From positions 1 through 64,000 of the forward strand of contig CALAZW010000067.1 in assembly GCA_937926545.1 (NCBI GenBank): a DNA stretch of 64,000 nt, given 5' to 3'. Origin of the DNA: an uncultured Helcococcus sp. Its GTDB lineage: Bacteria; Bacillota; Clostridia; Tissierellales; Peptoniphilaceae. The notes below the pieces were generated by a model. It searched no databases. It saw only the letters and a program-made list of their open reading frames with translations, and was not told where the DNA came from. Shown here piece by piece: positions 10,240-19,611 of the stretch. Position 1 is the first letter of the stretch. Each line of letters opens with the position of its first letter. The translations under genes were made by a program, and so were the position numbers.

Positions 10240-11739
10240 ATGACTGAAGAAAAATTATTATTAGATATGAGAAATATCACAAAAACATTTCCTGGTGTTA
10301 AGGCACTGGATAATGTAAACTTCAAACTTAAAAAAGGCACTGTTCACTCTCTTATGGGAGAAAATGGTGCTGGTAAATCCACATTGATGAAAGTATTATT
10401 TGGTATCTATCAAGAAGACGGTGGGGAAATATACATAGAGGGTCAAAAGAATAAGTTCGCAAACCCTAAACAAGCTATGGAAAATGGGGTTTCCATGGTT
10501 CACCAAGAATTAAACCAAGTAATGAAAAGAGATGTGGCCGACAATATGTTATTAGGTAGATATCCTAAAAAAGGATTATTTATTGATCAAGCTAAGATGT
10601 ATAAATACTGTGAAGAAGTATTTGATGACTTAGGTATAAATGTAAATCCAAAGGCTATTACTGAAGACCTTTCAGTAGCTGAAAGACAATTGGTTGAAAT
10701 TGCCAAGGCAGTTTCATATGATGCTAAGATTTTAGTACTAGATGAACCTACTTCCTCTCTTACAGAACAAGAGGTGGAAATTCTTTTCACTATTATTGAT
10801 AAGCTTAAAAATCGTGGTGTTGGTATAATCTATATCTCCCACAAGATGGATGAAATTTTAAGAATATCCGATGACGTTACTATTATGAGGGACGGTCAAT
10901 GGGTGGCTACAGAGCCAGCCAAGGATTTAACTACAGATAAGATAATAGCCCTTATGGTTGGTAGGACTGTAGACAATGTTTACCCTCCTAAGACCAATAA
11001 ACCTGAAGAAGTTGTCCTAGAAGTAAATAATCTTACTGGTATGTATGAACCTACCATTAAAGATGCTTCCTTCAACTTGAGAAAGGGAGAAATTTTAGGA
11101 GTGGCTGGACTTGTTGGATCCAGAAGAACTGAACTAATAGAAACGATCTTTGGTATCAGGACTACAAAATCTGGAGAAATCAAACTAAATGGCCAATTAA
11201 TAGAAAATAAAAACTCAGTAGACGCTATAAAAAATGGTTTTGCCCTAGTTACAGAAGAAAGAAGGGCCACTGGACTTTTCCCTATGGAAACCATCCAGTT
11301 CAACTCAATAATAGCCAATACTAGTTCCTATAAGAAGGGACTTCTACTAGACGATAAACTAATGGCAACCGACACTGATCAAGTTATCAAGTCCATGAAT
11401 GTTAAGACTCCTAGTAAGAAAACCCAAATAAGATCCCTATCTGGTGGTAACCAACAAAAGGTAATCCTAGGTAGATGGCTTCTTACATCACCAGATATTT
11501 TACTATTGGATGAACCAACTAGAGGTATTGACGTTGGAGCTAAATACGAAATTTATCAACTAATCATTGATTTAGCCAACGAAGGAAAGAGTATTATTGT
11601 CGTATCATCTGAAATGCCAGAACTATTTGGTATTTGTGACAGAATCGTGGTAATGAGCGATGGTCACGTGGCAGGAATTGACGATGTTAAGAATTTAGAC
11701 CAAGAGAAAGTTATGACTCTTGCAACTAAATATTTATAA
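10240..11739 (+). CDS. mglA: Galactose/methyl-galactoside ABC transporter ATP-binding protein
   Basis: About 499 residues with two fused ABC ATPase domains, the arrangement of MglA/RbsA-type sugar importers. The first half has an intact Walker A (GENGAGKST) and signature LSVAERQ. The second half has the variant Walker A (GLVGSRRTE) usual for this family plus LSGGNQQKV and a Walker B ending [12 protein letters not shown] at 10231 could also start translation in frame; ATG at 10240 is preferred, though its Shine-Dalgarno-like GTGGTGG is close. It is followed 11 bases later by mglC. Confidence 0.95.
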   Translation: MTEEKLLLDMRNITKTFPGVKALDNVNFKLKKGTVHSLMGENGAGKSTLMKVLFGIYQEDGGEIYIEGQKNKFANPKQAMENGVSMVHQELNQVMKRDVADNMLLGRYPKKGLFIDQAKMYKYCEEVFDDLGINVNPKAITEDLSVAERQLVEIAKAVSYDAKILVLDEPTSSLTEQEVEILFTIIDKLKNRGVGIIYISHKMDEILRISDDVTIMRDGQWVATEPAKDLTTDKIIALMVGRTVDNVYPPKTNKPEEVVLEVNNLTGMYEPTIKDASFNLRKGEILGVAGLVGSRRTELIETIFGIRTTKSGEIKLNGQLIENKNSVDAIKNGFALVTEERRATGLFPMETIQFNSIIANTSSYKKGLLLDDKLMATDTDQVIKSMNVKTPSKKTQIRSLSGGNQQKVILGRWLLTSPDILLLDEPTRGIDVGAKYEIYQLIIDLANEGKSIIVVSSEMPELFGICDRIVVMSDGHVAGIDDVKNLDQEKVMTLATKYL

Positions 11740-11750
11740 GAGGTGGAAAA

Positions 11751-12773
11751 ATGACTAAGAATAAGAAAGAAAAAAAGAGTTTAAAAGAGTTTTTGATAGA
11801 TAATGGTCTTATCATTGTAATGTTTATTCTTATTGCAATTATCATTATCAAGGAACCAAGATTTGTTAACTATAAAAACTTTATCAATATATTAAACCAA
11901 GCTTCAACCAAGCTAATCATGGCTCTTGGAGTTGGTGGACTAATAGTGCTTGCCGGTACAGACCTTTCAGCTGGTAGAGCTCTAGGTATGACAGCAGCTA
12001 TTTCTACTGCCCTATTACAATCTGGGGACTATGCACAAAGATACTTCCCTAACATGCCAGAAATGCCAATTATAGTTGGTTTTCTAGCAGCTATAGCAGT
12101 AGGTGGACTTATTGGTTTGTTCAACGGTTTTGGTGTGGCTAAGTTAAAACTACATGCCTTTATAGCAACCTTGGGTACCCAACTTATCCTTTACGGACTA
12201 CTACAAGCCTTCATAAGTGCTTCTCCTTGGGGAGCTCAACCACTAGGTGGCTTTAAGGATTCATATGTTAAATTAGTTTTAGGTAGTGTTAAATTAGGTA
12301 AATTCGAACTTCCATACCTTATAATCTATGCAGCTATTGCATCAGCTATCATGTGGGTTGTTTGGAATAAGACAACTCTTGGTAAAAACATGTTTGCCAT
12401 TGGTGGTAACAAGGAAGCTGCTGCAGTTTCAGGTATTAACGTTGACAAGAACATTCTTATTATCTTCTTGATCTCAGGTATCATGTACGGTATAGCTGGT
12501 TTCTTAGAAGGACCAAGAATTGGTAATGCAACTATAACAACTGGTACCAACTACGACTTGGATGCTATTGCAGCCTGTGTAATTGGTGGGGTTTCCTTCT
12601 CCGGTGGTGTTGGTAAAATATCAGGTATTATCCTAGGTTCCATCCTGCTACAAGTAATAAACTACGGTCTATTATTTATAGGAGTACAAACCTATTGGCA
12701 AATAGTAATCAAGGGTGCCCTAATTATCTTGGCAGTAGCTCTTGATACAAGAAAATACTTACAAAAGAAATAA
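11751..12773 (+). CDS. mglC: Galactose/methyl-galactoside ABC transporter permease
   Basis: A 340-residue hydrophobic permease of the MglC/RbsC family with about 8-10 membrane segments. The conserved GTDLSAGRALGMTAAIS region near residue 66 and the cytoplasmic GGNKEAAAVSGINV loop, which contacts the ATPase, are present. It forms the membrane pore with MglA and receives galactose from MglB. GAGGTGG precedes the ATG. It is followed 9 bases later by the epimerase gene. Confidence 0.95.
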   Translation: MTKNKKEKKSLKEFLIDNGLIIVMFILIAIIIIKEPRFVNYKNFINILNQASTKLIMALGVGGLIVLAGTDLSAGRALGMTAAISTALLQSGDYAQRYFPNMPEMPIIVGFLAAIAVGGLIGLFNGFGVAKLKLHAFIATLGTQLILYGLLQAFISASPWGAQPLGGFKDSYVKLVLGSVKLGKFELPYLIIYAAIASAIMWVVWNKTTLGKNMFAIGGNKEAAAVSGINVDKNILIIFLISGIMYGIAGFLEGPRIGNATITTGTNYDLDAIAACVIGGVSFSGGVGKISGIILGSILLQVINYGLLFIGVQTYWQIVIKGALIILAVALDTRKYLQKK

Positions 12774-12782
12774 GAGGTTAGC

Positions 12783-13664
12783 ATGATAAAAAATACGACA
12801 CATTTCAATATGGATGGTCTTGCTATCGAAAATGAAGATCTTAGGCTTATCGCCCTTCCAGAACATGGATTTAAGATAGCCTCTATCTATCATAAGAAAA
12901 AGGACTTTGAGTATCTCTTCCAACCAAGTAAAAAAAGATATGACTTGGCCAGTCACGGAGCTGACTTTAGCAAGTATGATACATCAGGTCTGGACGACTG
13001 CATACCATCAATTGACCCTTGTAAATATATGGATACTGATATAGATTTAGTAGACCATGGGGACCTGTGGAGTATACCTTGGAAAGTAATAAATACAAAT
13101 GGGAAGATAAAGGGAGAGGTAAGACTTCCCTCTCTTCCCCTTTTATTTGTAAGGGAGATTTCCCTGGAAGGTAAATCCATAGTTCTAGACTATAAAGTAA
13201 TAAATGATACAGATGAAGATATTTACTATCTTTGGACCTTGCACGGCCTAAACTACTTTAATGACTTTAGCCGTCTAGAGTTTTCAAAGGACATGGTAAA
13301 TTACATAAATGTTCAAAATGATGAAAGCTGGGACTTTGACCTTAAGGACCTTTCGGCCTATCCTAAGGACCACACTTTTAAATACTACTTTACAGATGAA
13401 ATAGAAGATGGCTGGGCCCTAATAGACTATAGGGATAAAAAGACCAAGTACAAGGTTAATTTCAATCCTAAGGACAATCCTTATATGGGAGTTTGGATCA
13501 CTACTGGAGGATTTAAAAATGAATCTAATGTGGCCCTAGAGCCTTGCAATGGCTTTTATGATTCCCTGGAAAAGGCCTTGGATAATAAAAAGGTAAAAAG
13601 CGTTAAGGCCAGGTCTGAAGACAGCTGGCAAATTAGAATAGATATAATAGATTATGAGGAGTAA
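12783..13664 (+). CDS. Aldose 1-epimerase family protein (probable galactose mutarotase)
   Basis: A 293-residue beta-sandwich protein of the aldose epimerase superfamily. Candidate catalytic residues are His92 (DHGDLWS), His154 (TLHGLNYF) and the general-base glutamate Glu253 (ALEPCNG). Sequence around them resembles the divergent aldose-epimerase-like group more than classical GalM. Its position between the galactose importer and galT-galK argues that it interconverts beta- and alpha-galactose before phosphorylation by GalK; that is inference from context. GAGG lies before the ATG at 12783, and galT starts 2 bases after its stop. Confidence 0.78.
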   Translation: MIKNTTHFNMDGLAIENEDLRLIALPEHGFKIASIYHKKKDFEYLFQPSKKRYDLASHGADFSKYDTSGLDDCIPSIDPCKYMDTDIDLVDHGDLWSIPWKVINTNGKIKGEVRLPSLPLLFVREISLEGKSIVLDYKVINDTDEDIYYLWTLHGLNYFNDFSRLEFSKDMVNYINVQNDESWDFDLKDLSAYPKDHTFKYYFTDEIEDGWALIDYRDKKTKYKVNFNPKDNPYMGVWITTGGFKNESNVALEPCNGFYDSLEKALDNKKVKSVKARSEDSWQIRIDIIDYEE

Positions 13665-13666
13665 TT

Positions 13667-14659
13667 ATGGCAGAATTTAGATATAATCCACTACTAGGAG
13701 ATTGGACAATAGTGGCAGGCCACAGACAAAACAGGCCTGATATGCCCAAAGATTATTGTGCATTTTGTCCTGGATCCGGCAAGGTGCCAGATAACTATGA
13801 CGTTTTAAAATACGACAATGACTGGCCATCCATGATGCCTAATCCACCAGAACCAGACGATGTGGCAGGAGATTTTTTCCAAGTGGGAAAATCCTATGGT
13901 AAGGCTGAAGTAATTCTTTACTCACCTGACCACCATGCATCCATCAGAGACCTTTCTGACCACCATGCTAAAAAGTTAGTTGATTTATGGCAGGAAAGAT
14001 ACAGTGAAATAAAAAAGGATAAAAATATTAAATATATATTAACCTTTGAAAACAGAGGACCTGAAGTTGGAACAACCCAACCCCATCCCCATGGACAAAT
14101 CTACGGCTATGGTTTTATGCCCTTAAGATTAAAGGTTGAACTTGATAATTCCAAGGCCTATTATGAAAAAACTGGCCAGTCCCTTCTACTTAAAATGAGG
14201 GATGAAGAAATGGCAGATGGTAGAAGAATAATCATGGAAAATGATGACTTTGTAGTCTTTCTTCCTTTCTATACTGATTATCCTTATGGCTGCTATATAC
14301 TTGCCAAGGATGATAATCTTCATAACTTTGAAGACTTTAGTGAAGACCAAAAAATGAATTTTGCAAGAATCCTTAAGAACCTACAAGGCACCTATGATAC
14401 ACTTTTTGATAGAAACTTCCCTTATATGATGGGAATCTACCAAGATGCCTTGAATGATGAAAACTATAAGGATAGCCACAACTACTACCACTTTAATGTT
14501 AAGTTCTTTCCTCCTCTAAGAGGGGCCAACTCTATTAAGTGGAATGCATCATCTGAAACTGCAGCCTGGGCCAAAACCAATCCTAGGATAGTTGAAGAAA
14601 CCGCAGAAGAATTAAGGCAGGCCTACAAGAGATATAAGGAGAAAATAAATGATAGATAA
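13667..14659 (+). CDS. galT: Galactose-1-phosphate uridylyltransferase (class I)
   Basis: A 330-residue Leloir enzyme that exchanges UMP between UDP-glucose and galactose-1-phosphate. The active-site motif HPHGQ (140-144; nucleophile His142) and the preceding ENRGPEVGTTQP are intact. Zinc-site cysteines Cys31 and Cys34 (CAFC) are present. It is a short class I form of the HIT-like fold, unlike the larger GalT2 common in other Gram-positives. It overlaps galK by 11 bases, implying translational coupling. No galE is seen in the window. Confidence 0.95.
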   Translation: MAEFRYNPLLGDWTIVAGHRQNRPDMPKDYCAFCPGSGKVPDNYDVLKYDNDWPSMMPNPPEPDDVAGDFFQVGKSYGKAEVILYSPDHHASIRDLSDHHAKKLVDLWQERYSEIKKDKNIKYILTFENRGPEVGTTQPHPHGQIYGYGFMPLRLKVELDNSKAYYEKTGQSLLLKMRDEEMADGRRIIMENDDFVVFLPFYTDYPYGCYILAKDDNLHNFEDFSEDQKMNFARILKNLQGTYDTLFDRNFPYMMGIYQDALNDENYKDSHNYYHFNVKFFPPLRGANSIKWNASSETAAWAKTNPRIVEETAEELRQAYKRYKEKINDR

Positions 14660-15809
14660 ATTAATCCATGAATTTACCAATCTTTATGGTGAAAACTCTA
14701 ATGAAATAAAAAAATTCTTTTCACCTAGTAGAATAAATATTATAGGCGAACACATAGACTATAATGGAGGCAAGGTTTTTCCTTGTGCCATTGAAATAGG
14801 AACCTATGGAATAGCTAGAAAAAATGACCAAGGTCTAATCAACCTAGCCAGTATGAATATGGATCTTAGGGGCCAAATTAGCTTGAAAGATCTAAACTAC
14901 AAGGAAGAGAACAATTGGATGAACTACCCTGTTGGGGTAATTAAGTTTTTAGAAGAAGAAGGCCATAAAATAGGCGGCCTGGATATTCTAATCTATGGTA
15001 ATATCCCAAATGGTTCTGGCCTATCATCTTCATCCAGCCTGGAACTACTAATAGGTGAAATAGTAAATGTCTTCTACAATGAAGGTCAAATTGACAAATT
15101 AGACCTGGTTAAAATCGGTAAGAGGACAGAGAATGAATTTATAGGAGTTAATTCCGGTATTATGGACCAATTTATCATAGGTCTAGGAAAGAAGGACCAT
15201 GCCATGCTAATTGATACCAATAGCCTGGAATATGACTACTATCCCTTTGATTTAAAAGACAATAAGATTGTCATCTTAAATACCAATAAAAGAAGGGAAC
15301 TTAAGGACTCCAAATATAATGTGAGAAGAGAGGAATGCGACCAGGCCCTAGATATTCTTAAGACCTATAAGGAAGATATAAACTATCTTTGTGATTTGGG
15401 CAAGAAGGACCTTCCCCTACTACACTATATTGGTGATGAAAATATTAGAAATAGGGCTGAACATGCCATTAAGGAAAATCTTAGGGTTATGGAAGCTGCC
15501 CAAGCCTTGGAAAAAGGCAATATTGTAAAATTGGGACAACTTTTAGTTGAATCCAACGATTCCTTAAGAGACCTTTATGAAGTTACTGGCCCCCACCTGG
15601 ATGCCATAACCAAGCATGCCAATGACTTTGACGGCTGCCTGGGTGCTAGAATGACTGGTGCTGGCTTTGGTGGATGTGGTATAGCCATAGTTAAGGAAAA
15701 TATGGTAAATGAATTTATCAACTACGTTGGACCTAGATACGAAAAGGATACTGGCCTTAAGGCTGAGTTTATCATTTCTGATGTGGGCAATGGAGTTACT
15801 GAAATATAA
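14649..15809 (+). CDS. galK: Galactokinase
   Basis: A 386-residue GHMP-family kinase that phosphorylates alpha-galactose at C1. The galactokinase signature GEHIDYNGG lies near residue 33, the phosphate-binding GSGLSSSSSLELL near 120, and the third GHMP motif TGAGFGGC near 340. It is the last gene of the operon and is followed by a strong terminator. Confidence 0.97.
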   Translation: MIDKLIHEFTNLYGENSNEIKKFFSPSRINIIGEHIDYNGGKVFPCAIEIGTYGIARKNDQGLINLASMNMDLRGQISLKDLNYKEENNWMNYPVGVIKFLEEEGHKIGGLDILIYGNIPNGSGLSSSSSLELLIGEIVNVFYNEGQIDKLDLVKIGKRTENEFIGVNSGIMDQFIIGLGKKDHAMLIDTNSLEYDYYPFDLKDNKIVILNTNKRRELKDSKYNVRREECDQALDILKTYKEDINYLCDLGKKDLPLLHYIGDENIRNRAEHAIKENLRVMEAAQALEKGNIVKLGQLLVESNDSLRDLYEVTGPHLDAITKHANDFDGCLGARMTGAGFGGCGIAIVKENMVNEFINYVGPRYEKDTGLKAEFIISDVGNGVTEI

Positions 15810-15818
15810 GAAGAAAAG

Positions 15819-15843
15819 AGCAGACCCTTGGTCTGCTTTTTTT
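15819..15843 (+). terminator. Terminator of the galactose operon
   Basis: AGCAGACC / GGTCTGCT hairpin with a 3-base loop and seven T residues. It lies between convergent galK and ald and may act weakly in the other direction. Confidence 0.9.
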
Positions 15844-16960
15844 ATTTGATTAAATTTTCTATTTTTGTGTATTCCCTATTAAAGGCCTCTGCTACGCCCA
15901 GGTAAGTTATTCTTCCATAAATAGTGTTAATACCCTTTCTTAGGGCCCTATTGTCTCTAGCCGCCTGAATAAGCCCCTTGTCGGCTATCTCCAAGGCATA
16001 TCGAAGGGTCACGTTAGTCAAGGCCAAGGTTGATGTCCTAGGTACTGCTCCTGGAACATTGGGTACGGCATAATGGACCACACCATGCTTTACAAAGATA
16101 GGTTCATGAATGCTGGTTGGAGAGGCTATAGTTTCTACAGATCCTCCCTGGTCTATAGCTATATCCACAATAACACTGCCATCTTCCATATCCTTTACCA
16201 TCTGTTCTGTTACCAGCTTGGGTGCCCTGGCACCAGGTATAAGAACTGATGATATTACTAAATCTGCTGTCTTAAGGGCATTTTTTATATTATAGCTATT
16301 GGAATACAGGGTTTCCAACCTGTCATTGTGAACCTCATTTAAATACTTAAGCTTGGCTATATCCACATCGAGAACCGTCACTCTGGCCCCACTTCCTGCT
16401 GCCCTTTTTATGGCTCCTGTTCCAACTACTCCGGCCCCTATTATTACCACATGGGCTGGAGGAACTCCTGGAACTCCGTCTATTAGTAGGCCCTTACCCT
16501 GGTTATGTTTTTCCAGTAAAACAGCCCCTTCTTGGACTGCCATCCTACCAGCCACCTCACTCATAGGTGTAAGTAGGGGAAGGCTTCTATCATCTAATTG
16601 TACCGTTTCATAGGCTAGGGCTGTCACCTTCTTATCCAGAAGGGCATCTGTAAGCTTTTCATCTGCTGCCAAGTGTAGATAGGTAAAGACTATAAGTCCC
16701 TCTCTTAAATACTTATATTCCTCTTCCAAGGGTTCCTTCACCTTTAATATCATGTCAGCTTCCTGCCAAACGTCTGCTGGCTCTTTTCTTATGCTTGCTC
16801 CAGCCTGGCTATAGTCTTGGTCTGAAAAACCAGATCCTAGTCCAGCTCCACTTTCTATTACTACTTTATGATCTCTTTTAGTAAATTCCTCTACTCCCGC
16901 AGGGGTTATAGAGACTCTTGCCTCGTGATTTTTTATCTCTTTCGGTATACCAATTATCAT
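15842..16960 (-). CDS. ald: Alanine dehydrogenase
   Basis: A 372-residue NAD-dependent enzyme that interconverts L-alanine and pyruvate plus ammonia. The N-terminal signature [16 protein letters not shown] is present, with the substrate-binding lysine in ILKVKEP and the catalytic histidine in TYLHLAAD. The Rossmann motif is [15 protein letters not shown] precedes the ATG. It is a single-gene unit with its own extended -10 promoter and converges on galK. It probably feeds alanine nitrogen and pyruvate into fermentation (inference). Confidence 0.96.
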   Translation of the reverse strand: MIIGIPKEIKNHEARVSITPAGVEEFTKRDHKVVIESGAGLGSGFSDQDYSQAGASIRKEPADVWQEADMILKVKEPLEEEYKYLREGLIVFTYLHLAADEKLTDALLDKKVTALAYETVQLDDRSLPLLTPMSEVAGRMAVQEGAVLLEKHNQGKGLLIDGVPGVPPAHVVIIGAGVVGTGAIKRAAGSGARVTVLDVDIAKLKYLNEVHNDRLETLYSNSYNIKNALKTADLVISSVLIPGARAPKLVTEQMVKDMEDGSVIVDIAIDQGGSVETIASPTSIHEPIFVKHGVVHYAVPNVPGAVPRTSTLALTNVTLRYALEIADKGLIQAARDNRALRKGINTIYGRITYLGVAEAFNREYTKIENLIK

Positions 16961-16982
16961 CTTAACCTCCTATATTTCTTAA

Positions 16983-17010
16983 ATTATATCACAAGTTCTA
17001 CTTATGTAAA
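16983..17010 (-). promoter_or_regulatory. Promoter of ald with extended -10
   Basis: Minus strand TTTACA (17005-17010), 16 bases, TGATATAAT with the -10 at 16983-16988; AGGAGG and ATG follow. Confidence 0.75.
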
Positions 17011-17014
17011 AAAA

Positions 17015-17030
17015 AAGAGCCTAAGCTCTT
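17015..17030 (-). terminator. Terminator of dut
   Basis: Short hairpin AAGAGC / GCTCTT with a 4-base loop and a long T-run on the minus strand; its first arm overlaps the dut stop codon. Confidence 0.75.
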
Positions 17031-17526
17031 ATCTTCCTGTAGATCCTATTCCGTCGCTACCTCTTTGGGTATCATCCAGTTGGTCTACCACTTGAATATT
17101 CACCTGTAAATAAGGTTGAATAACCATTTGTACCAGCCTATCTCCCTTGCTGATAATAAGGTCTTCATCACCTTCATTAACCACAAAAATCTTGATTTCT
17201 CCCCTGTAGTCAGAATCTATAATTCCTGTAGTGTTGGCCAGGGATATTCTAAGTTTTATACCTGCACTTGATCTGGGATATACAGCCCCAAAATAACCCT
17301 CAGGTATTTCCATCTTTAGGCCTGTTGGAACCTTAACCATTTCCCCTGGTTTTGCCACTATAGGCTCACTGTTATTACAATAAAGGTCAAAACCTGCAGC
17401 TCCTTCAGTTCCATACATGGGAACTTGTCCATCTGCCACTATTCTTAAGACCTCTGTGTTTTTTTGCTTGATACCGTCCTTAACGTCATCTAAAAAATCT
17501 TTTATAGCATTTTTATTTTTTTCCAT
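17029..17526 (-). CDS. dut: dUTP diphosphatase
   Basis: A 165-residue trimeric dUTPase that hydrolyses dUTP to dUMP. The five motifs are seen: GAAGFDLY, PRSSAGIKLRIS, NTTGIIDSDYRGEI with the catalytic Asp, GDRLVQMV, and the C-terminal RGSDGIGSTGR arm. About 20 extra residues precede the usual start. Of two in-frame starts, the ATG at 17526 is chosen because GAGGTGG lies three bases upstream; it overlaps the end of the YkuE-like gene by 14 bases. Confidence 0.95.
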   Translation of the reverse strand: MEKNKNAIKDFLDDVKDGIKQKNTEVLRIVADGQVPMYGTEGAAGFDLYCNNSEPIVAKPGEMVKVPTGLKMEIPEGYFGAVYPRSSAGIKLRISLANTTGIIDSDYRGEIKIFVVNEGDEDLIISKGDRLVQMVIQPYLQVNIQVVDQLDDTQRGSDGIGSTGR

Positions 17527-18430
17527 TGTCCACCTCTGCTCTTCCATATAAATTTATTTCTACAATTTCTGGCCTGTTAAAGACCCTCTTATATCTATTG
17601 GATGACAGGCCCTTGGAAACAATTAAAAGGCTATCCTCCACCCAATACCTACCTGCCTGGTAGTCCAGGTTATTTACATTTTTAGCCTTGGCTAGGCCAC
17701 CTAGTCCTGGTAATCTTATAATGCCTCCAGTTTTTAGGCCGGACAAAATAAGATCATAATTTTCGTCTGCATAGACCCTAGCATAGTCTGGATTGTGGCT
17801 TATCATAATATTAAAATCTTCAGCCTCATTCTTAAACCCTGAGTTTTCAACTCTAGGTCTAGAATCTGAATCCTTAAAATTATAGCTGTAATCTTCCAAC
17901 GCTTGCTTGGCTCCATATAAGTAAATATTTTCTCCCCCACTCATCAGGGCTAGCCTTTTGCCATTTAAGAGATAGATATTATTTTCTTCTAGAAAACCTA
18001 TAAAGTCTTTTTTCTCCTTTTCATCCAAGGACATTTCTTCATCTCCCAAAACATAGTAAATGGGTTGTTTAATATTGTTTTTAAGGTTTAATAAATAGTT
18101 TTTAAAGTCCTTGTCCTTGGAAATAATATTTCCTGTCAAGACAACTATATCCGGGTTTTTTATGTCTACTATCTCCAGGATAGTCTTATTATTTTTACCA
18201 AAGTCCTTGCTGAAAACATCTGATATCTGAAGGATTTTATAACCGTTAAAGCTGGTTGGGATATTTATGTTTTGAACATCATAGCTTTTGATGTCTACCT
18301 TCTTATTATTCCACACATTAAAGCCTGTAAATAAAAATAATATAACTATCAAGCTAATAATTATATTTTTTCTTCTTCTCTTCTTTTCAATTTTATCTCT
18401 GAAATTATATAGTAAATCTTTGCTTTCCAT
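17513..18430 (-). CDS. YkuE-like metallophosphoesterase homologue lacking metal ligands (probable pseudoenzyme)
   Basis: The 305-residue protein has one N-terminal membrane segment (about 22-39) after a Lys/Arg-rich stretch, then a calcineurin-like domain aligning along its length with YkuE-type phosphoesterases (LQISD, FGKN, NPDIVVLTG, SHNPD, IIRLPGLGGL, FNRPEI). The dinuclear metal site is largely gone: DxH is Asp71-Val-Phe73, the GD motif is Gly100-Asn101, GNH(E/D) is Gly129-Asp-Glu-Glu, and GHTH is Gly231-Leu-Lys-Thr. Only Asp71 and His212 remain. The frame is intact, so this is not decay. The likely role is a membrane-tethered binding or scaffold protein (inference). It overlaps dut. Confidence 0.82.
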   Translation of the reverse strand: MESKDLLYNFRDKIEKKRRRKNIIISLIVILFLFTGFNVWNNKKVDIKSYDVQNINIPTSFNGYKILQISDVFSKDFGKNNKTILEIVDIKNPDIVVLTGNIISKDKDFKNYLLNLKNNIKQPIYYVLGDEEMSLDEKEKKDFIGFLEENNIYLLNGKRLALMSGGENIYLYGAKQALEDYSYNFKDSDSRPRVENSGFKNEAEDFNIMISHNPDYARVYADENYDLILSGLKTGGIIRLPGLGGLAKAKNVNNLDYQAGRYWVEDSLLIVSKGLSSNRYKRVFNRPEIVEINLYGRAEVDNGKK

Positions 18431-18448
18431 AACTACTTCCTTATATTT

Positions 18449-18474
18449 AAAAAAGCGGCTGGATTAACCAGCCA
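18449..18474 (-). terminator. Terminator of rnpB
   Basis: Minus strand GGCTGG / CCAGCC hairpin with a 5-base loop, then GC and a T-run, directly after the RNase P RNA 3' end. Confidence 0.88.
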
Positions 18475-18477
18475 CTT

Positions 18478-18807
18478 GCGAGCAAATCCGTAAGCCGTGT
18501 TCTGTTTCTGATAATCATCTATCTAGCCTTATAGTCGCCTATAAAGTCAAGCAATCCACCTTTTTGGACCATGACCAGCTGCCATGTTTTATGTCCCTTC
18601 GATCTTGCACCGGATGGGGTTTACATAGCCAAATAGTTACCTATTCGCTGGTGAGCTCTTACCTCGCCTTTCCACCCTTACCTATTGCTAGGCGGTATAT
18701 CTCTGTTGCACTATCCTTAGAGTCGCCTCCACCAGACGTTATCTGGCATCCTTGCTGTATGGTGCACGGACTTTCCTCGTATTAACGCGATTATCCGATT
18801 TACTCAC
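18478..18807 (-). ncRNA. rnpB: RNase P RNA (type A)
   Basis: About 330 nt. The minus strand contains the conserved blocks GAGGAAAGTCCG near the 5' end, GTGCAACAGAGA, GGTAAGGGTGGAAAGG followed by GAGGTAAGAGCTCACC, and near the 3' end ACAGAACACGGCTTACG. The P1 helix forms between GTGAGTAAAT (5') and ATTTGCTCGC (3'). The core blocks follow the type A pattern of clostridia rather than the Bacillus type B. The product is the catalytic RNA that matures tRNA 5' ends. It lies between the YkuE-like and nif3 genes with its own terminator. Confidence 0.97.
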
Positions 18808-18834
18808 TAATATTCTAACATATAATGGGAAACA

Positions 18835-19611
18835 TTAAAATATGTTTCTAAAGTTTTTTTCATCTCCATGGTTCTTAACCACTTTTCCCCGTCCATTTTC
18901 TTCAGCCCAGTCTCCTATTAAATCCACGAAATGTCTTTCTGAATTATGGTGGCCCAGGTCTAAAATACTAAGGCCGGCCTCCATAGCATCTAGGGCGTCA
19001 TGGTGTTTTATATCCCCTGTTATATAAAGGTCCAAACCCAAATTCAAACTATCCCCTATAAAAGAAGCTCCTGAACCTCCTATAAAGCCCAACTTGGATA
19101 TGATTTTTTCTGGATCTCCATAAAGAATTAGTCCCTCTATATCCATGGTGGAAGCAATCTTTTTTACCAGATTTTTGGTAGCTACAGCTTCAATTTCTCC
19201 ATAGGCACCATAGCCTAGACCTGGAGAAAGTTCACTTATATAGGATATTTTATCCATCTGCATCTTTTTAAAAAAATAGTCATTTATCCCTCCATCAGCC
19301 AAATCACAGCTGGTGTGGCTGGCATAGATAACCAGGTCATTTTTTATGGCCTTAATAATCTTTTCTGACAGGGCATCAGGACCTCCTATGGATTTTACCC
19401 CTGAAAATATCATGGGATGGTGGCTAATAATCAAGTTACAGCCCTCTTCCAAGGCCTGGTCCAAAATATCCAGGGTCACATCCAAGCAGACCAAGGTCCC
19501 CTTAAGTTTTTGGTCCAATTGTCCCACCTGTAGACCACTATTGTCCCAGTCTTCCTGTAAATCTAGGGGGATTATTTCTTCCAAGCTAGATAAAAATTCT
19601 CTTATAAGCAT
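18835..19611 (-). CDS. Nif3-like dinuclear metal centre protein
   Basis: A 258-residue member of the NIF3/YqfO family, toroidal hexamers with a two-metal site. The metal-binding HH in IISHHPMIFSGVKS (near 60), the DLADGGIND segment and the C-terminal GHHNSE are present. It is the short form without the inserted PII-like domain of B. subtilis YqfO. The start overlaps the trmK end by 10 bases, the usual trmK-nif3 pairing after rpoD. GTP cyclohydrolase activity has been claimed for some members, but the role here is unproven. Confidence 0.92.
   Translation of the reverse strand: MLIREFLSSLEEIIPLDLQEDWDNSGLQVGQLDQKLKGTLVCLDVTLDILDQALEEGCNLIISHHPMIFSGVKSIGGPDALSEKIIKAIKNDLVIYASHTSCDLADGGINDYFFKKMQMDKISYISELSPGLGYGAYGEIEAVATKNLVKKIASTMDIEGLILYGDPEKIISKLGFIGGSGASFIGDSLNLGLDLYITGDIKHHDALDAMEAGLSILDLGHHNSERHFVDLIGDWAEENGRGKVVKNHGDEKNFRNIF

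Noticed and set aside
17527..17547. Upstream start for dut adding 7 residues
   Set aside because: The second ATG has a well-spaced GAGGTGG, while the first has none.
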